From: Chromohalobacter sp. 296-RDG
GTDB taxonomy: Bacteria > Pseudomonadota > Gammaproteobacteria > Pseudomonadales > Halomonadaceae
Reading direction: 5' to 3'
Assembly: GCF_029889885.1 (NCBI RefSeq)
Contig: NZ_JARANY010000012.1
Location: forward strand, 1 to 64,000
Length of the DNA: 64,000 bases
Part shown: in pieces, positions 25,861 through 35,372 of the stretch
Layout: every line of letters begins with the position of its first letter
Position numbering within the stretch: the stretch's first letter is position 1
Notes under the pieces: generated by a model
The model's database searches: none
The model's input: the letters and a program-made list of their open reading frames with translations, nothing else
Told to the model about the DNA's origin: nothing
Translations under genes and position numbers: made by a program

Positions 25861-27042
25861 ATGCCGCTACGTACCTATCGCCTCTGGGGGGGCCGAGGCG
25901 CCGCGTTGCCTCCGTCTTGCCCTCTGCCGCCGGAATACCGCCGTTATTTCGATACCTTTGCCCATCTGTATGCCATGGCGTTGGTGGCCTATGCCGGCTT
26001 GATGCTGCCGCTTTTCGTCTGGCTAGGACGCCCCGGGCCGATATTGATCGTTCTATGCAGCATCTTGATGACGCTCGGTGCGCGCGGGCTGCATCATCGG
26101 GGCTATATGGCCTGGGGCGCGGCCTTGCTGTGGGGCATGATGCTGCTGCTGATTGGCGAGGCTATTCGCCTCTACGGCGCCGGCGTCGGCTTCGAATTCT
26201 ACGTGGGCCTGGCACTACTGGTGCTGCATATCAGTGCGATCCCGCGCAGCTACAAGATCGTATTGTCGCTGTTGCTGCTGGGCGTGACTGGCGCGTTGTT
26301 GATGAGCATGCACCGGGGGGAGGGCCAAGTCGCGCTGCCCTCCGCGACGTCGACGTGGCTGTTGTGGGTCAATCTAGTGCTGACCGGAACGCTATTCGCT
26401 GGTGTGCTGATGGGGCTGGAAGGCGTGACCGAACGGCTCGAACGTGCGTATCGCCGTGAAGCGCTACACGACATGCTGACTGGTGCTCTCAATCGTCGCG
26501 CGATCGTCGCCATTGCCGAGCGCTGGCAGCGCGCCAAGCGGCCTTTCGCCGTGGTGTTGCTGGATGTCGATCATTTCAAGCGGTTCAATGATCTACATGG
26601 GCATGCCGCGGGAGACGCAGCGCTCTGTCATCTCGTGAATTGCCTGCGCCAGGGGTTGCGCGACGGCGATATGCTGGGGCGTTACGGCGGTGAGGAATTC
26701 ATGCTGCTGCTCCCGGGAACGTCGCGTGTTGCTGCCATGGCGGTCGCCGAGCGCATCGCGACCATCGTGCGCGATCAGCCATTGGTGCTGCCCGACAAGT
26801 CGCTCGGGATGACCGTCAGCCAGGGTCTCGCCACTCAGGAGGAGGCGGCGACGCTAAGCGCCATGACCGCCTTGGCCGATCGGCGGTTGTATGCCGCCAA
26901 AGGCGCAGGGCGCGATCGTGTCATGGTTTGGGAAACTTTTGACAGATTGTTCCCCATACCGACCCGGTGTGTCGTCGAAGGCGCCGAGGCGTGTCCCTTC
27001 GAACCGCCTCGGCGACATGACGATTCAGCGGTCAAGGCGTGA
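25861..27042 (+). CDS. Membrane-anchored diguanylate cyclase (GGDEF), paralogue of upstream gene
   Basis: A 393-residue protein with the same plan as its neighbour: hydrophobic N-terminal half and a C-terminal GGDEF domain with GGEEF at residues 276-280, an I-site RDGD and LLDVDHFKRFND. I start at ATG 25861, preceded by AAAAGGGA, because MPLRTYRLWGGRG then aligns with the first gene's start MTSRALQRLWGW; ATG 25822, with GGGGGAGG upstream, is a real alternative. It carries a C-terminal extension rich in Pro and Arg after the cyclase domain. A tandem duplication followed by divergence is likely. Confidence 0.92.
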   Translation: MPLRTYRLWGGRGAALPPSCPLPPEYRRYFDTFAHLYAMALVAYAGLMLPLFVWLGRPGPILIVLCSILMTLGARGLHHRGYMAWGAALLWGMMLLLIGEAIRLYGAGVGFEFYVGLALLVLHISAIPRSYKIVLSLLLLGVTGALLMSMHRGEGQVALPSATSTWLLWVNLVLTGTLFAGVLMGLEGVTERLERAYRREALHDMLTGALNRRAIVAIAERWQRAKRPFAVVLLDVDHFKRFNDLHGHAAGDAALCHLVNCLRQGLRDGDMLGRYGGEEFMLLLPGTSRVAAMAVAERIATIVRDQPLVLPDKSLGMTVSQGLATQEEAATLSAMTALADRRLYAAKGAGRDRVMVWETFDRLFPIPTRCVVEGAEACPFEPPRRHDDSAVKA

Positions 27043-27109
27043 GACGCGCATGCAATGATAAATGTTGAAGCGCACGAGATGGAGACCCAGCGATATCTAA
27101 GCGTGACGG

Positions 27110-27814
27110 TTAGTGATGACGGCGGGGCAGGAGTCGCTCAAGGCCTTGATGCAGGCATTGCGCGCTGCGCTTGGCGATGGGCGTGCACAAAACCCATGGC
27201 AGCAATAGCAGGGCAATGGACAGGGAGCCGACGAAGATGTCGCTAAACCAGTGAGCGCCGACCATGATGCGAGGTGCCGTAGCGGCCAGCACCAAAAGAA
27301 TACTGGCGATACGGGTGAGGCGGTCACCGAAGGTCAGCATGAAGCCCGCAAAGATCATCGCCATGATGCCGTGGTCACCAGGGAAGCTATTGCCCGCTTG
27401 GTCCTTGGTAGCAAAGGTGACGAACTGCGAGACCAAGTTGACGTTGTCAAAGACTTTGGTGGGACTCGGGTGACCATAGGTAATGATATGGCGGACTAGT
27501 TCATTGATGATTCCCGCTGTGAGCAGCATGGTAAATCCGATACCGAGCCAACGGCGCCAACCCCCATTTCGATCACGATAGCAGGCATAGCCCATGGTCC
27601 CCAACATGCAGCATATGATCAGCAAGTCGAACTTGCGATTGTTAAGCGCAGCTATAATGGTTGTCCAATGGGGATTGTCGGCCGTCAAGGTGTGGTTGAA
27701 TAACCAAAAAACACCGTCATCGAGCGTGGACCAAAGTGTGAACTGAGGAATCCACCAGCTTGTGATCAGGGCAATGCCCATCAAGTTAAATAGGATAATA
27801 CGGGCGATATTCAT
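27110..27814 (-). CDS. lpxT: Lipid A 1-diphosphate synthase (LpxT-like PAP2 phosphotransferase)
   Basis: A 234-residue inner-membrane PAP2 protein, collinear with E. coli LpxT. Shared features include LNNRKFD, the catalytic FPGDHG preceded by ATKDQAGN, PRIMVGAHWFSD with the catalytic His, and LLPWVLCTPI. LpxT transfers phosphate from undecaprenyl pyrophosphate to lipid A on the periplasmic side. The gene is unusually AT-rich for this window (27 of 60 bases G+C in the line at 27601), suggesting transfer or relaxed composition. It is convergent with the second cyclase gene. Confidence 0.88.
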   Translation of the reverse strand: MNIARIILFNLMGIALITSWWIPQFTLWSTLDDGVFWLFNHTLTADNPHWTTIIAALNNRKFDLLIICCMLGTMGYACYRDRNGGWRRWLGIGFTMLLTAGIINELVRHIITYGHPSPTKVFDNVNLVSQFVTFATKDQAGNSFPGDHGIMAMIFAGFMLTFGDRLTRIASILLVLAATAPRIMVGAHWFSDIFVGSLSIALLLLPWVLCTPIAKRSAQCLHQGLERLLPRRHH

Positions 27815-27943
27815 GACAATAGTGCTTCAGTAGCAAGTTGTAGAGCGATATTTTACGTCTTTATATTGTTCGTGAACAGTGTTTCTTATCGCTTTATCTC
27901 TTTGCTACGGCTGTGGCGCGCACCGTTGAAATCGGCTTGGCGT

Positions 27944-28915
27944 TTACGGAGCCTTCAGTCCAGTGAGGAAACTCGTCAACTCGGTACGGCGTCGCAGGGC
28001 GGTGAAGCGTCTGGCAGCTTCGTCGTCACGCCCACGCATCTGGTTGAGCCACTGCTTGAGCAGCGAGACCACGATCTTTTCCGGCAGGTGCATGCGCATA
28101 CGCTGAGCATAGGCCGTCAGCATTTCGGCACGCGCCGCCCAGGGCGTCTCCGTCAAGTGCTCGCCGGTACGCTGCCAATGCTTGATGCGCCGCGCCAACC
28201 AGGGGTCGGCGAGCATACCGCGCCCGAGCATCACGTCCGTGCAGCCTGACAGCGTACGCGCCTTCCAATAGTCTTCCAGTGTCCATATATCGCCGTTGGC
28301 GATGACCGGTATCGTCAGCCGGGCGCGAATGCGTCCGATCCATTCCCAATGCGCGGGCGGTCGATACCCTTCGCGACGGGTTCGGGCATGCACCACCAGG
28401 TGTGCCGCACCTCCGGCTTCGGCGGCCTCGGCACAGGCAAGTGCCACTTGTTTGTCGTCAAATCCCAGGCGGATCTTGGCAGTCACGTCGATCCCCAGGG
28501 GCGTCAGTGCCTCATGTACGGCACGCACGACGCTGTAGACGCGCTGTGGGTCGCGCAGCAGCGAGGCGCCCCCATCATGGCGATTGACAGTCTTGGCCGG
28601 GCAGCCGAAGTTGAGATCGACCTGGCGGGCGCCGAGCGCCTGGGCGTGCACTGCGTTTGCCGCCAGGGCATCGGGATCGGAACCGAGTAGCTGCAGGTGG
28701 ACCGGTGTGTCGCTTGAAGTCGCGCAAGCGGCCTGTTCGAGCTCGGGACAGTGACGCAGGAACACTCGGGCCGGCAGACGCGCGTCGACCACGCGCACGA
28801 ATTCGGTCACCGTCCAGTCGAGCGCACCGTCGGCGCTCAACAAATCCCGCGTGACTACATCGATCACGCCTTCCATCGGGGCCAGGCCGATGCGCCCGCT
28901 GGCCACTTGCATCAT
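27944..28915 (-). CDS. dusC: tRNA-dihydrouridine(16) synthase
   Basis: A flavoprotein of about 323 residues with the Dus TIM barrel: IGLAPMEGVIDVVTRDLL at the N-terminus, LNFGCPAKTVNRHDGGASLL with the catalytic Cys, AKIRLGFDD, VHARTRREGYRPPAHWEW and ANGDIWTLEDYW. The sequence resembles DusC, which reduces U16 in tRNA using FMN and NADPH. Two adjacent ATG codons at 28915 and 28912 fit the family start; the frame is open upstream to 28975 but that extension is not family-like. Confidence 0.92.
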   Translation of the reverse strand: MMQVASGRIGLAPMEGVIDVVTRDLLSADGALDWTVTEFVRVVDARLPARVFLRHCPELEQAACATSSDTPVHLQLLGSDPDALAANAVHAQALGARQVDLNFGCPAKTVNRHDGGASLLRDPQRVYSVVRAVHEALTPLGIDVTAKIRLGFDDKQVALACAEAAEAGGAAHLVVHARTRREGYRPPAHWEWIGRIRARLTIPVIANGDIWTLEDYWKARTLSGCTDVMLGRGMLADPWLARRIKHWQRTGEHLTETPWAARAEMLTAYAQRMRMHLPEKIVVSLLKQWLNQMRGRDDEAARRFTALRRRTELTSFLTGLKAP

Positions 28916-28993
28916 GTCGTCGTCATTACTCTGGGTGTCATTGCAAAATTTCGCGTATGGGTACGACAACGCCAACGTCGGTGTCGTCTGGTG

Positions 28994-29614
28994 TCAGGAA
29001 GGTTCTAGCGACGTGAGCCGCCCCTTGAGGCGCGAGGTCAGATCGCTCAAGTCACTGTCGCGCTCGCGGGGCCATGCGATGTCGAGTGTCACGCCATCGG
29101 CGTCGTAATCAGCGCTTTCGATGAGGGCGTCCTGCGTGGTGAGCCACTCGCGGGCAACGGCCTCGCCGGCAAAATCAATGCGTATCCGTAGTGTTCGACG
29201 CTCGATGAAGGGGCGCCGGGGTAGACCCTCGAGTGCCTGGACGACCGCCTGTGTATAGGCGCGGATCAAGCCACCGGTGCCCAGCTTGGTGCCGCCGAAG
29301 TAACGAATCACCACGCAGCCGATCTGTCCCAAACCCGAACCTTCCAGTGCCTGATACATGGGCCGCCCCGCGGTGCCGCCGGGCTCGCCATCGTCGGAAA
29401 AGCCGATGGCATTCTGCTCGCCGGGCGCGCCAGCGATATAGGCCGTGCAGTGATGGCTAGCGTTGGGATGAGCAGCCCGCGCTTGCGCCAGCAACGCGTC
29501 GAAACTGGCGATATCGGGGATGAAGGCCGTCCAGGTAATGAAGCGGCTTTTCTCGATTTCGATCTCGTGGTCGCGATACTCGCCGGATGCGAGGTCGGGA
29601 ATCGCGTAGCGCAT
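28994..29614 (-). CDS. yigZ: YigZ/IMPACT family protein
   Basis: A 206-residue protein with the UPF0029 (IMPACT) N-terminal domain, including GFSDDGEPGGTAGRPM and the signature YFGGTKLGTGGLIRAY, and a C-terminal domain of the YigZ type. Relatives are linked to translation control, but the bacterial role is not established. Its ATG (29614-29612) overlaps the TGA of the upstream S24 gene by one base, so the two are probably translated from one transcript. Confidence 0.92.
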   Translation of the reverse strand: MRYAIPDLASGEYRDHEIEIEKSRFITWTAFIPDIASFDALLAQARAAHPNASHHCTAYIAGAPGEQNAIGFSDDGEPGGTAGRPMYQALEGSGLGQIGCVVIRYFGGTKLGTGGLIRAYTQAVVQALEGLPRRPFIERRTLRIRIDFAGEAVAREWLTTQDALIESADYDADGVTLDIAWPRERDSDLSDLTSRLKGRLTSLEPS

Positions 29615-30087
29615 CAGTGACTCGTGGTCGCGTGACGCATCACGCCCATCACCAGACCCAGCACTTGTACGTCGTCGTTCTTGAGATAGATGGGCGCCAT
29701 GTCATCGTTGGCGGGTTGCAGGCGCACGCCGGATTTCTCGATGTAAAGCCGCTTGAGCGTGACTTCCTGGTTATTGATCTGTACCACGGCGGTTTCGCCG
29801 TTCTCGGCTGACTCGAAGCGCTCGATGATGATGATGTCGCCATCGAAGATGTTGCTGTCGATCATCGAATCGCCGCGCACGCGCAAGGCATAGGTATTGC
29901 GTCGTACCATGCGCGACGGCACGTGAATGGCCTCGTCGTCGAGGCAAGCCTCCATGGGCAGCCCGGCGGCAACCACGCCCAGCAAGGGAATCTCGACGAA
30001 ATCGGTGGCGTCGATCTCTTCCCAGGCGGCGTCCGATAGTGGCAGGTTCGGCAGGCGCTGCAGATAGTGCGGCGTAACGTGCGACAT
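29614..30087 (-). CDS. LexA/UmuD-like S24 autoprotease without a DNA-binding domain
   Basis: A 157-residue protein made almost entirely of an S24 peptidase fold. The catalytic dyad is visible as Ser74 in RVRGDSMID and Lys112 in VTLKRLY, and an Ala41-Gly42 cleavage site sits in LGVVAAGLPM, with spacings close to LexA and UmuD. The first 40 residues contain no helix-turn-helix, so it is not a LexA-type repressor; it is UmuD-like in layout, yet no umuC is adjacent. GAGGGAGAGG precedes the ATG at 30087. It is coupled to yigZ. RecA-stimulated self-cleavage is plausible but untested. Confidence 0.8.
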   Translation of the reverse strand: MSHVTPHYLQRLPNLPLSDAAWEEIDATDFVEIPLLGVVAAGLPMEACLDDEAIHVPSRMVRRNTYALRVRGDSMIDSNIFDGDIIIIERFESAENGETAVVQINNQEVTLKRLYIEKSGVRLQPANDDMAPIYLKNDDVQVLGLVMGVMRHATTSH

Positions 30088-30270
30088 GACCCTCTCCCTC
30101 GGATGATCCTTCGGCATCATAGCAAGGCGAAGCGAGGCGGCAAATCCCGCTAGCGGCGTGGCGTTAATGATGGGGCTTGGGCCACGCCCGCGCCTCGGAT
30201 AGACTGCGGGCTCTCATGCATGGCTCGAGCATCGGGTCGCGACATACTCCTGGGGGAATTCCGGCAGCGC

Positions 30271-33200
30271 ATGCGCCTTACGTCCATCAAACTGGTCGGC
30301 TTCAAATCGTTCGTCGATGCGGTCAATGTGCCGTTCGCCGGCAACATGACCGCCATCGTCGGCCCCAATGGCTGCGGCAAGTCGAATATCATAGACGCCG
30401 TGCGTTGGGTGATGGGCGAATCCTCTGCCAAGACATTGCGCGGCGAGTCGATGACCGATGTCATCTTCAATGGCTCCACCGGACGCTCGCCGGTGGGGCA
30501 GGCATCCATCGAATTGGTCTTCGACAACAGCGACGGGACCATGGGCGGTGCTTATTCCCAGTACGCCGAAATCTCCGTCAAGCGTCAGGTTACCCGCGAC
30601 AGCCAATCGAACTACTTCTTCAATGGACAGAAGTGTCGACGCCGCGATATTTCCGATCTGTTTCTGGGCACGGGGCTGGGGCCGCGTTCCTACGCTATCA
30701 TCGGGCAGGGCATGATCACGCGCTTGGTCGAGGCGCGCCCCGAGGATCTGCGCTCGACACTGGAGGAAGCGGCGGGCGTTTCCAAGTACAAGGAACGCCG
30801 TCGCGAAACCGAAAATCGCCTGCGCCGCACTCAGGAGAACCTCGACCGCCTCGACGACATTCGCGAAGAGCTCGACAAGCAGCTCGAACGTTTGAAGCGT
30901 CAGGCCGATGCCGCGCGGCGCTACCAGACCCTTAAAGACGAGGAATATCGCCTCAAAGGCGAGCTGGCCCTACTGCGCACGCAGGCGTTTCGAACCCAGC
31001 AACATACCCAGGAACAGCACGTTCGTGAGCTGGAAACCCAGGTCGAGCAAGAGATCCTCGGGCAGCGCCAATGCGAAAGTCGTCTGGAAGAATCGCGTCT
31101 GGCGCACGATGAGGTCGCCGCCGAACTGGAGACCCATCAGGCCCGCTTCTATGAGACCGGTGCCGCTATCGCGCGCATCGAGCAGTCCATCGAGCATGCC
31201 CGTTCGCGCGATCAGCAGTTGGCGCAGGATATCGAAGATGCGCGCCGCGAACTGAGCGAACTCGAACAGTTGGGGGCTCAGGACGACGAGCGTCGCGGGG
31301 CCCTGGACGAGCGCCTAGAAAGTATCGTCCCCGAGCTTGAAGAGGCCCAGGAAACGCTGGACATGCTGCAGGAGTCGCTGGACGCCGCCGACGAAGAAGC
31401 CGCCACAGCGCAACAAGAGTGGGAGCGTTTCAACGAAAGCGATCGTGACGTGGCGCACGGGGCCGAGCGAGCCCAAGACGACGTGCGTCGCCTCGAAAAT
31501 ACCATCGCCGAATTGGACGACCAGATCGGCAAACGCCGCCAGCAACGCCAGGAGTTGCCCGACGTCGAGGCGTTGCGCGGCGAGCGCGGTGAACTGCGCG
31601 AACAACTCGAAGCGCAGGACCTCGATCAGGAAGCGCTGGAAAGCCAGCGCGAGCACCTGCAGCAACAGCGCGAGGACGTTCAGACACGCCTCGACGACGC
31701 GGCCGCTCAGCGCGATACACAGCATTCGCAGCTGAGTCGTCTGCAGGGCGAGCTGGCGTCGGTGGAGGCCTTGCTCGATGCCGCGTTGACCGATGACGAT
31801 ACCGCCCTGGAGTCGCACCTCGCGCGCCATGACCTGGCTGAGGCGCCGCGTCTGGCCGAACGGCTGGAGGTCGCCGCGCCCTGGGAGACGGTCGTAGCCT
31901 GGGCCTTGGCGCCGTGGCTCAAGGCGCGCCTCGCGACGTCGTCCGCCATGGCCGAGGTCGTCGCCGACGCTCCACCTGCTGAGTTGGCCTTGCTGAGTGG
32001 CGATGACGTGGCGCCTGTTGCCGGCACCTTGAGGGAGCAGGTCGACGGCGCCGGGGCGCTGGGCACTTGGCTCAACGCCATTCACTGCGCCGCCGATGAA
32101 GATGCCGCCTGGGCGATGCGCGCGCGTTTGGCGGTAGGCGAGAGTGTGGTCACCCCTGGTGGGCTGTGGCTGGGCCCGGATTGGGTACGCCGGCGTGGCG
32201 AGTCGGTATCCGAGGATGGCGTGCTGGTTCAGCGCCGTCGACGCGAGACGTTGCAGGCTGATATTGCGGCGCTCGAAGCGTCGCTCGAGACGCTCGAGGA
32301 AACGTTGCAGACCGCGCGTGAAGCGGTGGAAAACTCGGCGGCGGAACTCGAATCGCTGCGTCTTCAAGAACGCGACCTTGGGCAGCGTCGGCAGCAACTG
32401 GCTTCGCGCGAGGCCGGGCTGGCGAGCCGTCTGGAGCAGCTCGACGCGCGCTCCCGTGAGCTCGATGACGATGTGGCGCAGCTCGTCGAGCGGCATGCCG
32501 AGCGGCGCCTGGAACTCGAGGAAACGCGTGAGCGCTGGCAGGCGGCGATGAGCGATGTGGACGCCAATAGCCAGACCCGCGAGAGATTGGAGAATCAGCG
32601 TCGCGAAGCACGGGAAAAAGCCCAATCGCTACGCCAGCAGGTAGCGCCTGCGCGCGAGCGCCAGCAACATCTGGCGATGGAGCGTCAGCGTTTGGAGACG
32701 GAGCGCTCGGGGCTCGATCAGCAGCATGCGCGCTCGCGCGATCAGCGTGAGCGTCTGGCCGAAAAGCTCGCCATGCTTGAAGAGCAGCGCGCCACCCTGA
32801 GTGAGCCGGAAGAGGAAACGCGGGAACGGCTCGACGAATTACTCGACCGGCGCAGTCGCGAGGAAGCGACGCTCAACGCCTCGCGCGATCGTGCACATCA
32901 ATTGGCCGAGACGCTGCGTGACACCGAGGCCTCGCGTCAGCAACACGAGCGCAACCTCGACGGTCTACGCGGCAAGCTCGAAGAAGCGCGCATGCAGGTA
33001 CAAGCCCTGACGTTGAAAGCCGATACACAGGATGCACACCTCGAAGAACTCGGGCACGATGTCGACGCGTTGCGTGAAGGGCTCGATCCCAACGCGACCG
33101 AATCCGCGTGGCAGACCCAGCTCGACGAGCTCGGCGATAAGATCCGCCGCCTCGGCGCCATCAATCTGGCGGCCATCGAGGAATACGATCAACAGGCCGA

Positions 33201-33765
33201 GCGTCGCGACTATCTCGAGGCCCAGCATGCCGAACTGAGCGAAGCCATCGAGACCCTGGAAAAGGCGATTCGACGTATCGATCAGGAAACGCGGACGCGT
33301 TTCAAGCAGACTTTCGATCAGGTCAATGCCGGCTTCGGCGAACTTTTTCCCAAGGTCTTCGGCGGTGGGGCCGCATGGTTGACGCTAACCGGCGACGATT
33401 TGCTGGAGACGGGGGTGGCCATCATGGCGCGCCCACCGGGCAAGAAAAACACCACTATTCATCTTCTATCGGGGGGTGAAAAAGCACTGACGGCATTGTC
33501 GCTGATATTTGCTATCTTTCAGCTCAACCCGGCACCATTCTGTATGCTCGACGAAGTCGATGCACCGTTGGATGATGCCAACGTGGGACGTTACGCCAAG
33601 CTGGTGAAGGAAATGTCCGAGAGTGTTCAGTTCATTTACATCACACACAATAAGATTGCCATGGAAGCGGCCGAACGATTGATGGGCGTGACCATGCAGG
33701 AAGCCGGGGTATCCCGGCTGGTATCGGTAGGAATTGACGAGGCGGCGACCCTGGTGGACGCATGA
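30271..33765 (+). CDS. smc: Chromosome segregation protein SMC
   Basis: A 1164-residue SMC ATPase: N-terminal Walker A GPNGCGKSN (about residues 31-39), long coiled coils (about 165-500 and 660-1010) flanking a hinge, and a C-terminal head with signature LLSGGEKALTAL and Walker B FCMLDEVDAPLDD. It organises and segregates the chromosome. ATG 30271 begins MRLTSIKLVGFKSFVD, the standard start; the longer frame to 30220 is not conserved in type. No scpA or scpB is adjacent. zipA follows 195 bases downstream, the usual gammaproteobacterial order. Confidence 0.97.
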   Translation: MRLTSIKLVGFKSFVDAVNVPFAGNMTAIVGPNGCGKSNIIDAVRWVMGESSAKTLRGESMTDVIFNGSTGRSPVGQASIELVFDNSDGTMGGAYSQYAEISVKRQVTRDSQSNYFFNGQKCRRRDISDLFLGTGLGPRSYAIIGQGMITRLVEARPEDLRSTLEEAAGVSKYKERRRETENRLRRTQENLDRLDDIREELDKQLERLKRQADAARRYQTLKDEEYRLKGELALLRTQAFRTQQHTQEQHVRELETQVEQEILGQRQCESRLEESRLAHDEVAAELETHQARFYETGAAIARIEQSIEHARSRDQQLAQDIEDARRELSELEQLGAQDDERRGALDERLESIVPELEEAQETLDMLQESLDAADEEAATAQQEWERFNESDRDVAHGAERAQDDVRRLENTIAELDDQIGKRRQQRQELPDVEALRGERGELREQLEAQDLDQEALESQREHLQQQREDVQTRLDDAAAQRDTQHSQLSRLQGELASVEALLDAALTDDDTALESHLARHDLAEAPRLAERLEVAAPWETVVAWALAPWLKARLATSSAMAEVVADAPPAELALLSGDDVAPVAGTLREQVDGAGALGTWLNAIHCAADEDAAWAMRARLAVGESVVTPGGLWLGPDWVRRRGESVSEDGVLVQRRRRETLQADIAALEASLETLEETLQTAREAVENSAAELESLRLQERDLGQRRQQLASREAGLASRLEQLDARSRELDDDVAQLVERHAERRLELEETRERWQAAMSDVDANSQTRERLENQRREAREKAQSLRQQVAPARERQQHLAMERQRLETERSGLDQQHARSRDQRERLAEKLAMLEEQRATLSEPEEETRERLDELLDRRSREEATLNASRDRAHQLAETLRDTEASRQQHERNLDGLRGKLEEARMQVQALTLKADTQDAHLEELGHDVDALREGLDPNATESAWQTQLDELGDKIRRLGAINLAAIEEYDQQAERRDYLEAQHAELSEAIETLEKAIRRIDQETRTRFKQTFDQVNAGFGELFPKVFGGGAAWLTLTGDDLLETGVAIMARPPGKKNTTIHLLSGGEKALTALSLIFAIFQLNPAPFCMLDEVDAPLDDANVGRYAKLVKEMSESVQFIYITHNKIAMEAAERLMGVTMQEAGVSRLVSVGIDEAATLVDA

Positions 33766-33836
33766 ACGACTTGCAGAAAATCGCCAAAAGGGTTACCAAC
33801 ACTATTGTGAGCCTCGACAGGGATATTGAAGGGTGA
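33762..33836 (+). CDS. Possible 24-residue small protein overlapping the smc stop
   Basis: An ATGA overlap at 33762-33765 joins the smc stop to a 24-codon frame reading MNDLQKIAKRVTNTIVSLDR and four further residues. Overlap of this kind allows reinitiation. I know no family for it and it may be chance; it could also act as a leader before zipA. Confidence 0.2.
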   Translation: MNDLQKIAKRVTNTIVSLDRDIEG

Positions 33837-33960
33837 TTGCTCTGAGCTAAGGGTACTACTTGACATTCAAAAAAAGTGGCCCCTTTTTTGTTAATCGCGC
33901 TATGCTTCTTCACGAAAGAGTTTTAATTATGGCGCCAATAGCGAACAGGCAAGAAGACCC

Positions 33961-35253
33961 ATGGAACTAAGAGAGTGGCTAATCATCTTGGGGCTGGTGC
34001 TGGTGACGACCATCGTGATCGATGGTGTGCGTCGGCTCCAACGCCAGCGCCGCGTCCCGCGCCTCGACCAGGCAGCGCATAGTCGGGTATCCGAGGGCAG
34101 GGACGCCGAGGAAGAAGATCCGGAAAAAGCGGCCCGTGAGGCTGAGGTCCGGCGGGAATTGCCCAATGGAGGTGCGCGAGTCGTGCGCGATGCCACCTTC
34201 GATCGTAGTGAGGAGCGTGAACCGGTACGGCCGGAATCGCCCTTGCGTCAAGAGCGAATTCCCGAAGAAGAGCTCGAGCCTAGCGTGCTCAAGCGTGGCC
34301 GAGGCAATGCTCATGGGGACAATGCGCATCGGGATGATGAGGCTCAGGAGGGCAAGCGTTCCGGCATGAGAGGCATGAAGGATGCCGTGCGTGCAGGGGC
34401 TCAGCGTATGAGTGCCTCGGCCCAGCGCCTCACGGCGTCCCGTAACCATGATGACGAGCATCTGTCCGATGATGAGTATCCGCATCACGAGCCGACGCTT
34501 GAATCATCATCGGATCGAGAGCCCGCGCTCGACTCAGCTCGCGCCGATGCGGCGCGTCCGGCAATGGACGAAACGTCGCAGCGTCGGCGTGAGGAAGCGC
34601 CTACGCGGCGGGCAACGCCTGATGAGCCACCGGCGGCTCGTGCCACGGACGAAGCGGCCGAGGTACCCCCGCAACAGGCACCTGCCGAGGAACCAGCGCG
34701 TGCCGAGGAACATACGGCGCACCGCGAGGTGGTCACCGATCACCCGGCGGTAGAGCGTGCCAAGCGTAATCCAGTGCATGCCGATCGCGCACGCGAGGCC
34801 TTGTCCGACGCCGAAGAAGTCATCGTCATCAGCGTCCTGTCACGCGACGAGACGGGTTTCCAGGGCCCGGACTTGCTTAAACTGATGCTGGCTTGCGGGC
34901 TGCGTTACTGCTATGAAATGGGTGTTTTCCACCGTTTCGAGACAGAGTCCGACGAAAGCGCCTTGCAGTTCACTATGGTCAATGTGCTCAAACCAGGCGT
35001 GTTCGATCTCGACGACATGGACGAGTTCACGACGCCGGGGGTGACGTTCTTGATGCCGCTACCCAGCGCGAATGACAGCGCGGCGGCGTTCGAGGCCATG
35101 TTTGAAACCGCCATGGTGCTGGTACGCAACCTCAGCGGCGAGCTGAAGGACGAAAACCGCAGCGTGATGACCGCGCAGACGGTGGAGTTCGCTCGGCAGC
35201 GCGTGCAGGAATTCGAGCGCCGCCATCGCCTGCACCGCTATCAGGCGAATTGA
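33961..35253 (+). CDS. zipA: Cell division protein ZipA
   Basis: A 430-residue protein with ZipA architecture: an N-terminal membrane anchor (about residues 5-22, REWLIILGLVLVTTIVIDGV), a long charged Pro, Glu and Arg-rich linker (about 25-275) and a C-terminal FtsZ-binding domain (about 285-425, including VIVISVLSRDETGFQGPDLL and FMLPLP-like core). It tethers FtsZ to the membrane. It follows smc as in other gammaproteobacteria, but ligA, the usual next gene, is displaced and inverted here. A strong terminator ends the unit. Confidence 0.95.
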   Translation: MELREWLIILGLVLVTTIVIDGVRRLQRQRRVPRLDQAAHSRVSEGRDAEEEDPEKAAREAEVRRELPNGGARVVRDATFDRSEEREPVRPESPLRQERIPEEELEPSVLKRGRGNAHGDNAHRDDEAQEGKRSGMRGMKDAVRAGAQRMSASAQRLTASRNHDDEHLSDDEYPHHEPTLESSSDREPALDSARADAARPAMDETSQRRREEAPTRRATPDEPPAARATDEAAEVPPQQAPAEEPARAEEHTAHREVVTDHPAVERAKRNPVHADRAREALSDAEEVIVISVLSRDETGFQGPDLLKLMLACGLRYCYEMGVFHRFETESDESALQFTMVNVLKPGVFDLDDMDEFTTPGVTFLMPLPSANDSAAAFEAMFETAMVLVRNLSGELKDENRSVMTAQTVEFARQRVQEFERRHRLHRYQAN

Positions 35254-35325
35254 GAGCGTTAGCATCGCGATTCTTGCCTGTTCTCGCGATGCTTGTTCTT
35301 GAAGACGGCTGCTCTTGAAAACCAG

Positions 35326-35352
35326 CGGGGCCCCTCGGGGCCTCGTTTTTTT
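35326..35352 (+). terminator. Intrinsic terminator of zipA
   Basis: CGGGGCCC pairs with GGGCCTCG (one G-T pair) around a CTCG loop and is followed by seven T residues (35346-35352). It lies about 70 bases after the zipA stop. Confidence 0.85.
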
Positions 35353-35372
35353 ATGCACGACGAGGGCCGATA

